Notes: generated by a model not told the origin, from the letters alone. DNA of 64,000 nucleotides from Monarcha castaneiventris obscurior (GCA_026261815.1 JAMPIT010000484.1:8344501-8408500); one strand, 5' to 3'; positions 50,201 through 64,000 are shown, counted from the stretch's first letter. A program made the numbers and translations.

Positions 50201-53200
50201 CACCAGGGAAGGAAAACCCTGCTGTTGTCAGTGGCTGCAGTAATGAACTCAGAAGTTCGTATCTAATGTTGGGCAGCTTCTGTTTGAAGAATGACATCTG
50301 TGGTGGCACAAGTTACAAATTATAGTTAAGTCAAGGATTATATCTCCAAGTTCTGCAGCTATCGATTGCCAAATGGAGATATAAAGAACTCTTCTTTCAT
50401 CCCCTGGATAGTATAGATAATTAGATGTGCTGTTAAGAGATATTCAGCTTCTGCTGCAGCATCTGGCAATTGCCAGTCCCACAGCAAGAGATTGGCCCTG
50501 ATGGATTGCTTGGCTGGCTTGGGTGGGTGGTGGCACTTTTGGTGTTAAGGGTGTCACAGCCTTTCAGGGGGCTGGTGCTGAAATGGGATGTGCTGGATGC
50601 CTTTCAGAAAGGAACAAGGAAAGGGACTGAACTTAGTTAAAGCTTACCTTGTGCTAGAAAATCCCCAAAGTCTCTTCCACTGCATATTCTAAGGTTTCAT
50701 GTGGGCTTTCCTTCATTTGTGCAACATAGATGTGGTAATTTGTGCATTATGTATTAAGAAATGGATCAGTTAAAAGCACAGAAACAGAATTAATCCGATG
50801 TTCACTTCATTTATGAACATATGTTCTGTATTATATTTCCACCAGGATATCTAATGAAACTAAGGCAGAAAAAGAGCAGTTGCTAACATGCTCCTTATAT
50901 GTTCTTCCATCTCTGTTTTCAGTTAGAAACAAAGTTGTTTCTAGTTTCTTTGAATTTCTTTTTAATGTGGTACTTGATGTAGCTGTAACAAGCAAGAAGT
51001 ACTACAGAAGTCTCTGCAAAGCTCACAAACATTTCCTTCAGTAACAAGTTTGAAAGTAACAGAAGGAAAAGACTCAGAGAGTTCAATTTAAAAACTCAAT
51101 ATACAGTCCCTGAAGATACCCCCAAGAGGATAAAGGAGTCACTGAGGAGAACAAGTGCTAGATTGCAGTATAAAAATACTCTACATTTAAGTCATCTCAC
51201 CACAAGAGGGTCTTTAAATTGGAACAGAGAAGTTGGGCTTGTATCAGAACTATGGACAAGGCATTAATGGCAGCTTTTCGGTTTGGTTGGGTTTTTGTCC
51301 TCTTGTGTTAAGATCTGATGGTGGGGAAAATGCAGAGACCTGATACAGAGCAGAGGAAACACATGAAAAGGCAAAAAAAAAGCCTTTATGCTGCTAGTAG
51401 AAAGAATGCATAAAGATATGTGTATAGGTAATATCTTCTCTAGCATTTATTTTCTCAATTCCATACACACTTTGCCTTTGAACTAGACAGGTGAACCACA
51501 GAGAGAGAAATATATTGTAATTTTATTCTAATAGTCCCAAACTCTTCCTGAAAATGCATTGAAGCAACTCAGCAATTTTAGTGCCAGATGGATGGAAAAA
51601 AAAAAAAAAAAGCACATTAAGCTTTCTTTGTTGATTAAAAATTGAATACCAAGGTTTAGGTTTACAAATGTCTCCAAACAGGGTGGTGTCTTGGGACAGG
51701 GTGCTGCTGATGCACTCAGTATTGGCCTTGGATATTGTTTTGTTTGAATGTTAACAAGGTGATGTTTTACAGGAGTGAGAAAAGGCACACCAGGAGCAGA
51801 TAAAACAGCGTTTCAGTGCATATCACAGGAAGTGGTCCTGGAGGGGTAGGGGTCCAGACAGGATGGCTTAAGAATTTTGTTCTAGGCCTAATGCTTACCT
51901 TCCTATTTGAAATCTATTTCATTTATGTCAATTTAATGATGCTGAAGTTTGGCACCCCAAGCAAGAGGTACGCAGAAAGTGCTCGCACATACTCACAGCA
52001 AAATTCAATTAGGCTGCTGTCTACAGTCCACAGCCCAACACACCCTGCAAGGCAAAGTCTCTGCTGAATTTGCATGTGCTCATCTCTGTAAAAATTATTT
52101 AGTTGAGGCATGGTGTAGATTACAGTGTTTAGCTGATGCTCCTCATATTTCTCCTGTAGGCCCAAAAGTGTTCAAGGTGAGAGAAGTCAGAGCTACTTGT
52201 TTGCTGTATCAGATAAAAAGGGGAAGCTGTTTGATCAAAAGGAGAATTCTTATCTTGAGACACTGCTTGTTCTGTTTGTCTTGTATCTCTTGAAAATCAC
52301 TTAATGGCTTGGTTAATAGGACTGGATTTGTGTGGGAAGGTTTTGGTGGCAGGGTGGGCGTGCTATGGAGGTGGCTTCGGAGAGCAGCTTCCAGAAGCTT
52401 CCCTTGTGTCCAACGGAGCCAATGCCAGCAGTTCCAAGAGGGAAAGCTGAGGCCATCAGCAACAGGGGTAGTGTCTCTGAGAGACCCACTTATTATTCTG
52501 TTCTGATTTGATTGGTAGTAAATTAAATTAATTTCTCCAAGTCAGGTCTGTTTTGCCTGTGACAGTAATTGGTGATTGATTTTCTCCCATCCTTATCTTG
52601 ACCCACAAGCCTTTCAATGTATTTTCTCTACCCTTTCCAGCTGGGGACAGGTAGTGATAGAGTGACTTTGGTGGGCACCTGCCATCCAGCCAGGGTCACC
52701 CCACCACACTTCAAGGCATTCAGGTTTTTCGTGCAACTACACACAGTTCCATCTGCTGAGGTGGCTACTCTGCAGTCTCCTGTACAGTGTAGCAGTGAGA
52801 GACCTTGACAGGACAGAATCAGGTTTTATGCTGCCAAATTTAGTGATAAATGCTAAAATAATATCTGGTTAAGTATGGCATCAGGCAGTACCAGTTCAGT
52901 GCTGCCATATTTTTCCTACACAGAAGCTGAATGTAAAGAGAAGAGTGGTTTTGCTTACGTTGCAGCTGCTCCCAGGTGACAGCTCTGTTACCACACAGCA
53001 AGTCTGACAGAGAACTGGCTGCAAAAGATTGCCTGTTCCCACACCCCTCAACTGCTAGAGAGCAGTGGATCACTGTATTTTAGAATAAATGAGGATAAAA
53101 GCCACACTGTCGTTTTAGAGAGCAAAATCTGGGGTTAAATTCTGCTGTTCAGTGAAATGTGTGGTATTTTTCAGTAAGTTATACTCTGAAACAAGAAAGA

Positions 53201-54500
53201 GGAATGAACATCTGTCATATGTAAAGGAAGTAATGCAGTTACCCTCTAAGCACAGAATAAGTATATTCCATAATACAAATTCAGTGGATGAAGATGGATG
53301 ATATTTCAGCTTCTGCCTATCAGAACTCTCTATGTGTCTGGCTCATGTAATTTTGTCTGTTTGAAAATGTTGGCAGAAATTAATTCTTTACTAAAAAGCA
53401 TAAGTACATCCATTTCCTTTACTTAAAAAGCAAAACAAAATTATTGCCAGGCATTGCCTCTGTCACAGCAGAAGTCTTATAATCATGCTTGCAATTATAC
53501 AAATGTTTATCTTAAAATAAAATATTTGACAGCAGAAGAGAATGCAATAGGGAAGTGATGGAGATGTGTCTCACAAGAGAAAAAACTTTAATGTTTGGTG
53601 AAATCAAGAGGAGACAGTGAACTCATGCAGGGATGAAAAGAGAGAAGCAGGATGTTTAAAATAGCAGGCAACGGGAAGATATTTACAGGATTTTGGGGTT
53701 AGGTGTAAGTGGAGGAGATTAAATCTGCTGTGATCTTGGACAACGCTGTGATGCACCAAGGCAGGCAGTGATTGTGGTCTGGGGCAGAAATGTGTGCTCC
53801 AGTCTGTCTCCTGGGAGAGTGGGGACAGGGTCTGCATGGGGGAGATTACCCAGGAAAGGGAAGGAGCCCAGGTTCCAACAGAGCCATGGAGAAGGAATGA
53901 CAAGGAAAATGAAAGTTTTTCTAAAGATATACTTAGAGAAAATCGAAAAGTAGAAAGTGACCCAAGAGAAGATTGACTTTTACTGGCAAGAGAAGGGCAG
54001 GATTTAAAGGAGAGTTCATTAGGAAAAGACAGCTGGAAATATAACAGCCAAGAACTCCTCACATTATCATATTTATGTTACAATAAACTATGTTTATGGC
54101 CAGAAAGGCTTATTAGAAATCCTGTTGCTCTGTAGGTTTGCTGAGATCTGATTTTTGCAGATAGCTGAACAGGAATCTGTCTGTGAATGTTGCATTTCTC
54201 TCCTTGTGTCTCAAAGGCTTTTGTAGAGGAACTGTCACGATGCATGTCAGAAAACTAACCACACCAGAATGTTTTTAGTTTTACAGGAGAAAATACACTT
54301 TCTGTTTTTGCTAAACATAAAACCAGGAACCATGAGCCTGTTAGCAAAAGAATGAGCTAAAAAAGAGCATGAATTATTTAAAAATAAAATCATAGCAAAA
54401 AACTTACTTGACAACAGAGATAACTTCATTTGCTAACATATAGAAATAATCCAGCCTTTCACTCTGCTTCCTCTGGATATTGCCTTACAAAGAGTTTTTT
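47236..54500. other. Non-coding intronic sequence
   Basis: No gene recognised. It includes AT-rich DNA with TTAA/TAATTAAT words near 49.0 kb, an A16 tract at 51596-51611, a patch near 53.6-54.06 kb with a 152-codon minus-strand frame of Ser/Leu-rich composition and no recognised domain, and otherwise unique sequence. Confidence 0.6.
51596..51611. repeat. Poly-A tract
   Basis: Sixteen consecutive A. No recognised element upstream. Confidence 0.85.
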
Positions 54501-54519
54501 GTTTATTTATTTATTTTTA
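54500..54519. repeat. (TTTA)n microsatellite
   Basis: Short TTTA repeat, about four units. Confidence 0.75.
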
Positions 54520-57500
54520 ACATTGCCCCTTTGTTATAATACTATGTCAGAACTTTGCAGGCATTTTTATTTTTATTTTTGTATTACCAATACTGAAATT
54601 TAAAATTCCAGTGGAATAAATTATATTCTGTATGTTGTCTAACAAAAGATATTCCTTGATATTCTTACAGAATACTGATATTTCCAAGGCAAATGTGAGA
54701 AGAGAGATTTGTCTGAATAGCGAATTTATTGTTTCATCTTGCCATGAAAAGGATCAGCCTTGAGTATATCTCTGGTCCTAAGTGCTGTTTGTTCTCAGAG
54801 GACTTCACATCAACTGATTTTTAATAATAATCAATAACTTTTTCTACTTTTGCTGATCCTGCAGTTAGTTCCCACTTTTGAACAGATACCTCCAGTCCTT
54901 ATGGGTTATCAGTGTGTGCCATGGTAAAATGGTTTTTGACCTCAATAACAACATCTCTCTGTAAGGCCTTCTTGTGTTCCACTGTTTCTTTACTTTATGG
55001 ATTTTTAAGTTAATGTCATCTACTTAATGTCCATTTGAATCACTTATTTCACACGTGCTTTATCCACATATCTGGATTGTGGTGATTTGCTGACTTTGCC
55101 AAACCTTTTATACTTCATTTTTGTTCTAAGGCAGTTAAAAAAAATTAAGATGCTAAAAATTTTCTATTGTTTTCTTTTTTCAGCAAAAAAAAATTGCTAT
55201 ACTACACTTGTCTTTCCCATGTTGTGAAGCTGCTTTTTCGGTGCTGTGGGGATGAGGCAAAATGTCCACTGTGAGGTCCTGTCACCTGATTAATCTGCTT
55301 TCATAGAACTGCTCTAGCTGATGTAGGTGTTCTTTTGAGTTAACAGTGTCCAACAGAGGTTTAGGTGCTGAGCTGGTGCCAATCAGCTATGGGGCAGAAT
55401 TACCACATTTGTTTTGCCCTCCAGTCAGCCCCAGCCCAAAAAGCCTGGCATCCAGCAAGCACTGCACTCTCTGCTGGGAAGCAGGAAGGTATAAGTGATG
55501 CTCAAGTTAACATTGTGTTGCAGTGATGCTATAAACCTTTTCATCTGTCCTGTGTTTTAATTACACTGCAGAGCTCCCTGGTGAGGCAGGTAAAACGATA
55601 TATTAAAATTATTCCATCTGTCAGAAAACAGAGCCACATCTTTAGAAAAAGACTGCTATAATTTAAAAGCAGCACAGGAAAAGGTCATAAGAAAAATCTG
55701 ATGGCTGATTAAAAGGTGGGAGAGTGGGGTGTAAATTAGGAGAGACATTGCTACTCCACTTGCAATCTGCCTGGGATGTTGGTGCCAACCTGTGTGTTTG
55801 TATAGAACAGAGGCCTGGGATCTAATCTGGGAAGACCAGAAGACAGCACTTCAGCCTTACAGTTGGTGAGGGCTTCCTTTGTCTCTCTACCTTTTTAGCT
55901 GTAACTATTCCGTTTCACATCATTCACCTAGCTGGTATTTTTGTGCATAGAAATCTCCGGGTGGAGAGTTGGTTAATAAATGAGCTTTCTGCTTCTGTAG
56001 AAAGCTGGATGTGACAGATGTTTCACCTCCAGCCACACTGCAATCCAAGGCCCTTTTCCACTCATTTCCAGTTTGGGGGTTTTTGTCTCTTGTAGCTTAT
56101 CAGTGCCATATGTAAGCTCTAGGGACATGTAACAACCTTTCACCTCTCCTACAATCCTTTTTTGGGTGAATTAATATTGTTCTGCATGAACAGATGAGCC
56201 TAATGAGCCTGGGTGTTTCAGGAGTGGTGAAGGTGATCGAGTTGTTCTCCATGCTCTGTTCTTTAATCACTGCAGACTTCCTCATTCAATCCCCATAAGC
56301 AGTAATTGCTCCTTATGCCACTGAGACAGGCATGAATAAATGTGGTTTTGGCACTGGTCAGGCAAACTTGCAGCAGTAACAGCAACTGTGGGGGATTCCA
56401 AGGGGCATCCCTCGTGGTTATTGTGTGACATGTACAAAAGCTAGAGGAACTGAGCATCTCTCAGGGTGAACCTGTGCTGCTGATCTACAGCTGTGCCAGC
56501 ACAGGCTCCATGTAGTTCCTGAATCCTGACCTTCTCTGCAAGGTTCCAGTGCAAAGCCTTTGAGGAGTGAGGGGTTGCATGAGTGCCAGGTAATGGCACT
56601 CAGAGCCCTGTCTGTGAAAGGTGACAGAATCCAGGCTCTGCACTCTGGGGGCAGGCAGGGCAGTGCCACTCTTTGCAGCATTCCCATGGACCAGGGCTCT
56701 TTTCCTGGACTTCACAGTGACTTGCTGCCTGTCCTCAGTAAGTTAGTGGTTAGTGGTGTGACTGTGGGCAAGCCATCTCCCACCCTTTGACTGTCTTGTC
56801 TGTTTAGGCTGAAAATAAAATGTTTCTTCAGGACAGTAACTTGTCGTTTAGGATGTATTTGTTCAGCAAGTACAAATAAGATCAAGGTCCCATGGCTGGG
56901 GTTTCTATGTACTCCCACAGCATGAATAATAAATAATAGCAGAGGTAAACTGATTATGTTAGTACTATTTATGTGCAGAGGTATTATTGAATGAGACAAC
57001 AAAGGAATACAGTGGGAATGTTCCTAAGCATTGCAGTAGAAAATGATGATTTCAAGATAATAGGGGGGGCTTACAGAACAGATGTCTGCTTGCAACTGAT
57101 GCAAAGATTGCATTGCATTTGTGTGGAAACAGCAGTGCTTTTAATCTCATATATGGAAATTCTGTTGTTAATATTTGAGGAATGGAAAAAAAATTAAAAT
57201 GCTGCTCTTCTTGAGATAAACACAAAAGGACTCCTCACCATCCAGGAGGGTTTGACAGTAGCTGAGATTTAAACCTTTGAGTATGTGAGTGTTATCTGCT
57301 TCCACAAAAAGGCTGCCTCATCTCCCTCTGGGACTTCTGATCCCAGCCACACACTAAAATTATGCATGGCTGGATGCTAATGTTGCTATCTATAGGCTTT
57401 GAAGTGATTGAACTCCCACCAGAACTTAGATTTTAATCACCACTTTGATCTGAGGCTCTGCTCCAGGACCAGCTACAAATGTGTCTCGAATCTGTAAACC

Positions 57501-58465
57501 TCAAATTGTGCAGGACTACCACGTGTCACCTATTTCAGAAACAATGCAAATGATGGTATTTGTGAATCAAAGTCGAATCCAAGGGGAAATGTATGGAAAG
57601 TTGAACTAGAGATTCTTAAATAATCTCTATCAATTTGTCCTGTTCTGTTTCTTTAGCTAGAAATAAGAAAACTCTAAAGACATTGTCAACTTCCTATGTG
57701 TTTACTTCCAAAGTAGGAGAGAAAACCTATGTTCCTCTTAGGACAATGGTCAAGTCATTGATGTTACTGCATTTATTTATTTTTTAGTAAAGGATATTTT
57801 TTTGAGTGTTTATCATCAGCCTATCTCCACTTGTCTGACTTCTGCAATTAAACTTCCAGCATTTACAGCACAGGCTGAATTAATCCACTGCTGACTATTT
57901 CCTTAAAAGCTGCCATGGATTTCATTCTTGTCTCCATAGAAATAACTGCCAAAGACCCATTTGATGACTTCAAGTAAGTTAGTATTCTACTATTTTTATC
58001 CTACACTATGGCTAATGAGCCAAGTGGAAATTTCCTATCTGATCAGCCACAGAAGTAAAAGGTGAAGGATTATGTGCTCAGCATATTGTATCTGCACAAA
58101 TAAAACCAGGACAAATACATATTTTCAGAAAACTTTTCTTAGTTATAGAAGCATGGGGGTTACTTAGCACTACAGTGGGATAAAATACTTGAAACAGACT
58201 TTCCAAATTAATTCTTTCATTGGAAAATTTATTTTGTTGTTACTGAGCATATTCGTGTTACAAAGAAAAAGATCATTATTGCATGAAGGACCTTTCATGT
58301 TATAGTTGAAACAAAGTGAAGAGACATGAAGGGCATGCTCAGGAAAGCAGTAATGTTATTTGTTTGGGGATATTCCTTGAAGCATAGACAGAAACCATTC
58401 ACCATTTTAAAGAGGTTTATTTCTACTTTCACAAGTTTGTAGTCCAAAGCTATCAAACGGATGGA
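54520..58465. other. Non-coding intronic sequence
   Basis: Unique sequence, moderately GC-rich near 56.4-56.8 kb where open frames of 76-89 codons overlap on both strands. No recognised gene. Confidence 0.6.
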
Positions 58466-58470
58466 CATGC

Positions 58471-58501
<31 letters not shown>
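58471..58501. repeat. (TA)n followed by poly-T
   Basis: About eight TA dinucleotides run straight into about fourteen T. A compound microsatellite, likely polymorphic. Confidence 0.9.
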
Positions 58502-60838
58502 AACTTTTCTGTAAGCATTTTGATATATCAGGAGCATTAAACAAATAAATGAGGGTGGAGATCAGAAATGGAGGCTGGATACACTCATGTCTGCCAAACA
58601 CACCTGACTCAGGCTTGAGAGAAACTGAGTGGCTGCGGTGGGAAATTAATACCAGAGTCCCAAAGGGCTGTGGATGAGACACTGGTTCACCACTTCATTT
58701 CCAGATAGGAACTCTGATGTGGTATCTGCATGGTTTTGGTCCAATTTATCTGATTCAAGTTGTTTTTTTGAGGGAGAGAAATAAGATTGTGAGGCATTCA
58801 GAACATCTGTGGTGTGAGCATAGAGCTCTACTGTGTGAAGTCCTTTCTGTCTTATTTAAAACTAAATGCTGAAGCTAAAAGAGAAAGGAACAACTGGTGC
58901 CAGTGTCCTCTGAAAAACCCCAGAATAAAACCTGACTAATTCTGTTCCTTTATGGAATTATTCTAGATTTTCAGTACCCAAGAGGCAAGATCAAATTTTG
59001 GGTCAGTCACTTAGGATTTCAACTGAAATACTGACCATAGCAAAAAAGGTAGAATGAGTGTTTCAACTGGCATCAAATAAGCTTCCCTGTGTATAATACA
59101 CATTACTGTTTCTTTGTCTTCATCTTAATAGATTTGGCATTCCTCTAGTTACAGCTTTCATGTTTTATTTTGCCAAATCCCAGTTTAAGGTTAGCCATAT
59201 CATCCTTGTTGCCCAAGGGAAAAGAAAGACACTTGTGAGCATATTCACTCATCTAATTTTGAAGAGAATGCAGAATTGCCATTCTTCGGCTAAGTCTCTG
59301 TACTTCAAAAAAGAAAAGAAACAGAAATAAGATATTGTGATATGATAGAATATTTAGTTTTGGGAGCTGCTCCCTCTCAGCTGTGACATCATCTGTCACT
59401 ATATTCCTTATAGTCTTTATTTCTTCAATCAATATATTAATCACTGTTTTTTTCAATCATCATCACTAATTAACCTTAAAATTAACATTTCACTTTCCAT
59501 TATAATAAAATAATAAGTGGGAACCTGACCAATATTAAAATTTCTGTTAGCATCTTCAAATACAATTTGCTTTATTGTTAAATTATTAATATTTTTATAT
59601 TAATACTGCAGAAAAATTTGAAATCACTGTATGTACTATACAGACACAGCCTCAGTTCTCTTGAATGCTCCACCCTGTTTCAGGAAGCACTTTGATGAAC
59701 TAGGTAATTACAGTTACTGTTATAACTGAGCTTAGACAAAGGAGGCATTGCTATGTGGCTTTACGGAGCGACCCTGGGAGAGAAGGCACATGATGAAATT
59801 CAAAGAAGGAGCCTGAGGTAGAACTTAAAATTAATTGACATCCCAAAGTCTTGGTCCAGCACTATGCACATCTTGTCATCCTTTCCTGCATCAACGCCCT
59901 TGCACTTGGGAAAACACAATATAAGCTGCCAAGTGCTGTCACAAGGACTTGTGCAGAACTGAGTGTTCTCCAAGTGTCTCCTGGTGTCTGCGAGAGCTTC
60001 CTGACAGAGGGCACAGGGTAACTGCAGGGCTGGGAGCAGCTCTCAGTACCTATCCCTCCTCATCATCCCAGAGGGAATCTCAGCGCCCTTAGTCAGCCCC
60101 TGCTGCATCTGTGCCATTGCAAACAAAGCTCTGGGTTTCCTGGGCACGGGATGCAGCTCCAAGCTGTGCTTGTTTTTCCTCTGGATGAGCTGGAGTCCTG
60201 CACAAGGCAGCACCACCAAATGTGGAATATCATTTATGCCACTGCTCCCAGTGCAAACAGAGAGGTAGAGAAAGATAGCATTAATATTCACATAACTTTG
60301 CTCTTTTCCACTGACCCATAGGGAAGACCTTAGGGCTTTTCTCTGGAAGGTGAAAGGTTCACCATTCTCGTTAGAGTGAAAAAAGGAAAAGAGAGTTATT
60401 TTGGCTCAAATGGTTTTCAAAAAAAGTTATACCTAACAGGAAACTGTCAGTAGAAATAAGAATTCAGGGTGCCTTTATCTTCCATAATTTTATTTTATCA
60501 TATTTGTAGGCTTGGAAGTGAATTCTGGCTGTTGAAAATTGAAAGGCATTGCCCTAAACTTCAGACAGGGAGCTCATTGAGCCTTTCAAATAAACAAACC
60601 CATGTGCCCACAAAAAGCAATAAAGTTTAAAAGTTAGGATTTCTTCTCAATTTCAAGGTTTCTCTGTATCTTTGCCCCAGTATGATTGTGTTTCCCAGCT
60701 AACAGTGTTTACTCCCCAAATACTCTACTCCTGTGAAAGTCATGCAACCCCCTGAAGTTGAGGGGCCTTTCATAGATTTAGGTCTGATGAACTTGGTAAA
60801 TGAACCCTTTGAAATATGAAAGAGAGAAGAGAAACTTC
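58502..60838. other. Non-coding intronic sequence
   Basis: AT-rich, especially at 59.46-59.63 kb. No recognised gene or mobile element. Confidence 0.6.
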
Positions 60839-60839
60839 T

Positions 60840-60936
60840 TAACAAAACACAAAAAAACAAACAAAAAAAACCCCCCCAAACAAACCCCAAAACAATACCA
60901 AAACCCAAACAAGCAAACAAAAAAGAAAAACCCCAG
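60840..60936. repeat. A/C-only low-complexity tract
   Basis: Nearly 100 bp made almost entirely of A and C (aaac, aaccc and similar words), with a C7 run. The complementary G/T strand accounts for the Phe/Leu/Gly-rich minus-strand frames seen there, which are not genes. Confidence 0.85.
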
Positions 60937-63900
60937 AAGACTTTTCTGTCCCAGTTGTTTCTGTGTTGCACTCAGCATTACAGCTGGCCCAGGCAGTGTT
61001 CAAAAGATTGCAGGATCTCTGCCAAAATATGGAAAACAACAAACATTAAGAGGTGTCTCAGAAGTTTAAAAAAAGGCGTATTGCTCATTTCGGCTATGGC
61101 TTGGTAAAATCTCTCCAGGTTTGCTGTCAAATGTACCCAGGCTCAGTGGAAAGCATGCTGGACACCAGAGGTTGCTGCCAGGTGTTGAGGTATAAACTGA
61201 TCCTGTCAGGTAGGAATGCAGCTGTGCTTGACAGACTGAATTTGTCCACTTGTCATGGAGGAGGGAGCTGTTGTGTTACAATTTCCCGTCCTAGACTAGC
61301 AATACCTAAACAACAGCTACTCACATTTGTATTCAGTCAAATACAATCAATAGACATCTGTTTGTACATGAATGACTGGTACCTGTTTACTGCTAATTAA
61401 GCTTCATTAGTGATTAGTTTGTCTTCAGAAGGAGAAAGAAACAACCGTAATTAAAGGCTAGCATATTTTGTGTCCCATATTTTCCCTTTTCAGAACTTGC
61501 ATTCTAACAGGACCATTAGTCTGTATTTAAGTGTAACTACATTTCCTTGAAAAGACCATCTGTTCATAAAGACCATCTTTTTCATGCTCCCTGCAGTAAA
61601 CTTTAGAGAGTGGTAGAATTAGCAAAGGACTGTATTTAAATGAAAATATATGTGAATTGAAACTAGGTAAAGCTGTTCTGTACACAGAAGAATAGTTCTG
61701 TGCCGGAAAGATTGTAATTATCTTCCTCCTTTACTTTTACAGACTTTTTTAATCTGCACTGAATTTTGCCACCTTTGACTGAGTAATTTTGTTTTTTCTA
61801 CCTGCACCTGAGTTGAAAGTACCAAGTGGCAAATTACTTGAGTAGTGATTGTGGTGAAGGTGGTTTTACTTTGTAGAAAATGAAGCACTTATGATGAAGC
61901 ACTTATGTTTTCATTTTGCTTGGATTGATCAGAAATAGTCACATTTTAAACCTGCAGTATAAAGGTCTGGATTTCACCCTACCACAGAGTGAGTGCTGCT
62001 TTATTCCACAAATTGTCCTGTTGTAGAGTTAGGTAGTATTCAGTTTTAGAGTGGCCTGGATGAACACCAGGTTGGTCTCCTTTAAATAAAAAATTCTGTT
62101 TAAATTAATCCTATACATAAACTGGAAGAGTAGACTGAACTGAATGTTAGTGAGGCAGAAGTCACCACCACAGAGATTTCTATGAAAGAATGTGAAATAC
62201 CCAGCAGTATTAAAAAAAAAATACATGGAAAGTTTGTAAATGTAATTGTTTTCATATTGCACAAAACAGATTAAGTATTCCTGCTACTTCAGTGTAGATT
62301 ATGCAAACATAGCCCTTGAAGACCTGCACAAACAGAAGAATGACAATAGAGAGCAAACAAAATAACATTCTTATCCAGAATGCTGACAAGAGGATAAATG
62401 TTTACTCCATGAGAAAGTTAAGATAAACTATTTTGGTTTTGTTCAATGGTTTATTTCTTATACCAACTAAAGTCTGTATCCTGGGCTTTCCTAGAAACCT
62501 AAGCAAAACACACAGTAACTTCAACCAGAAATAATGAACTGAGCAATGCTGAAGTACTTGGAATGTGATTAATTTTTTTTTCCCCAAAGATGAAGGGAGG
62601 ATTACAAAGGAAAATCTTCTCATTAGCTAATAACTTCTTCTCATGCCATAATATCAGTGTAACCAACAACAAGGGAACCCTCTGGTCATCTGTTCTATTG
62701 AAATGTGTCACAGAAGTAAATTTCTGTTTAGCAGACAAAAATGGGTCTCTTTTATCGTGCAACCAAGTGACACCTCTGCTCTGTGGGAGTTATCAAGCCT
62801 TCAATATCAATATGACCTTCTGTGTACCCTTATCAGAAGCATGTGCATCTTCTTCCATGACAAGATAACTCTGTATGGCAGAGAGGTTGCCAAACCATCT
62901 TATTGTCTGTGTTGTCCACATATGGTTATCTAGAGGAGCATTACATAATAGATGAGTTATGTATAAATGCAAAAAGAGTTTCCCTTTTATTAGGAGTTAT
63001 TTCTTCCAATGAAAAAATAACTGGGTTTCTGCCTGAGATGCAGCTCAGGGGGATGCAAGGCATAACTGTTCCAAAGCCCTGAGGCTGTGCTAGCCCCGTG
63101 GTGAACACCAGTTAATGAACCTGGAAATCTGGGCCAGGTACTCTCTGAATTGTGGTCATGGTGCTTGGATCCACCCTGGCCTGCATCCCACTGTCTGGAC
63201 AGACCAACACTGAGCTCCTGTTTGTCTTCAAAAGACTGCAGACAGACCCAAAGCTGAAAGATGAGGGGTTTTCTAGTGAAAGAGGCTCTGTTTTGTCCTG
63301 ATTGACAGGAGATGTTTTCCCTTTTTAATCTAGAAGCATTTTCTACGGCTTATTTTCTGTAAGTGGGTTGATAAGCTACGGTAACAAAGTGTATGTTAAC
63401 GAGGTGCTGTGTTACTACATATATTATGCAAGAGAGAAAACTTTAATCAGCATTCAGATTTCCTCCAATACCCTCTACCTCTCTGTCAGTACTATGCCAG
63501 GAATGCAGGGGAAGAATCAGAATCCTTGGATTTGTCCAGATTTCACATTTATGTTTTTTAAGATAAATAAAATAGGCCAGAAAATTGAAAATTATTAGGA
63601 TTTTGTTGGTTTGTTTGATTGTTTCTCTTTAAGGATGGCATAGTTGGATCAAAAGTGGAGAGCACAGGGTAATAGTCCTTAAGAAGTGCAGATGGATCTA
63701 CTGAAATTACAAATGCCTGTATCTGAGTATGCAATTTCAACACTATGGAAAAGCTCAGGAAGTGCTGAAGTAAATTTTGCATTACAAAGATAGTAGGCCC
63801 GACTGTGGATGCTGCTGTTCAGTCTGCGCCTCCAAGGAGTGTATAAACAAGTGAGGTTTAGTAGGAATATGTCCTTGAGCTTGCTTTCAATTGCTCAGCA

Positions 63901-64000
63901 TTACTAAAAGCCTCATCCTTTCTTTGACATGAATTACAAAAATCTAAATCAGCGTAAAACAAACGATACAACTTTGATTTCGGTTACAAAACTGTCTATT
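60937..64000. other. Non-coding intronic sequence to window end
   Basis: Unique sequence, with a 14-bp tandem duplication at 61881-61908 and no recognised gene. No FHIT exon was seen up to the right edge. Confidence 0.6.
61881..61908. repeat. 14-bp tandem duplication
   Basis: The unit tgaagcacttatg(a/t) occurs twice in direct succession, with a difference only in the last base. Confidence 0.9.

Noticed and set aside
53604..54062. 152-codon minus-strand Ser/Leu-rich frame
   Set aside because: The purine-rich + strand explains the Ser/Leu/Phe bias; no domain or homologue recognised.
60699..61042. Minus-strand frames rich in Phe, Leu, Val and Gly, resembling a membrane protein
   Set aside because: They are translations of the A/C-only low-complexity tract; two frames give the same kind of hydrophobic string.
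1..64000. CR1 LINE 3' ends, LTR pairs or endogenous retroviral genes
   Set aside because: I looked for the CR1 terminal octamer repeat, paired LTR-like ends and retroviral protein motifs in the translations and did not see a convincing example. Fragmentary or diverged copies cannot be excluded without a repeat library.
1..64000. tRNA, rRNA, CRISPR array or a bacterial-type operon or defence system
   Set aside because: No tRNA-like T-loop with matching arms, no regularly spaced repeats other than the telomeric and simple repeats, and no operon-like coding density. The spliced FHIT exons show that this is vertebrate DNA.

Overview
The window is vertebrate nuclear DNA and most of it is non-coding. 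It lies inside FHIT, the fragile histidine triad gene (Ap3A hydrolase), read on the + strand. The gene call rests on two consecutive coding exons at 29609-29754 and 30647-30676. Together they encode what corresponds to human FHIT residues 35-93, in frame, with proper splice junctions and matching split-codon phase. Everything else appears to be intron: about 29.6 kb upstream of the first exon, an 892-bp intron between the two, and at least 33.3 kb downstream. The exon for the N-terminal 34 residues and the exon carrying the HxHxH catalytic triad were not found by eye and presumably lie outside.

The organism is most likely a bird. The FHIT residues are amniote-like. There is no recognisable Alu, L1 or other mammalian retroposon clutter over 64 kb, and the DNA alternates AT-rich intron with short GC-rich patches. 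This is inference, not proof; a non-avian reptile is the main alternative.

Layout. 1-11054: intron with homopolymer, A/T and CT-type low-complexity tracts, plus GC-rich patches near 5.8-6.2 kb and 8.7-9.3 kb. 11055-11312: a degenerate interstitial telomeric (TTAGGG) array of about 41 units. 11313-29608: intron with a candidate conserved element near 18.6-18.8 kb, a 10-bp-spaced TAATC repeat at 23.75 kb and an AT-rich stretch near 24.0-24.5 kb. 29609-30676: the two FHIT exons. 30677-64000: intron with GC-rich patches at about 36.5, 40.3, 42.8-43.5 and 46.5-47.2 kb. The 43-kb patch is the most CpG-dense I noticed. A second candidate conserved element lies near 44.2 kb, and scattered simple repeats run throughout.

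No convincing RNA gene, autonomous mobile element, CRISPR array or bacterial-type system was seen. The many open reading frames of 60-250 codons do not resemble known proteins and are best read as chance frames, commonest in the GC-rich patches. The most notable non-gene feature is the interstitial telomeric array in an intron of a gene whose human counterpart spans the common fragile site FRA3B.
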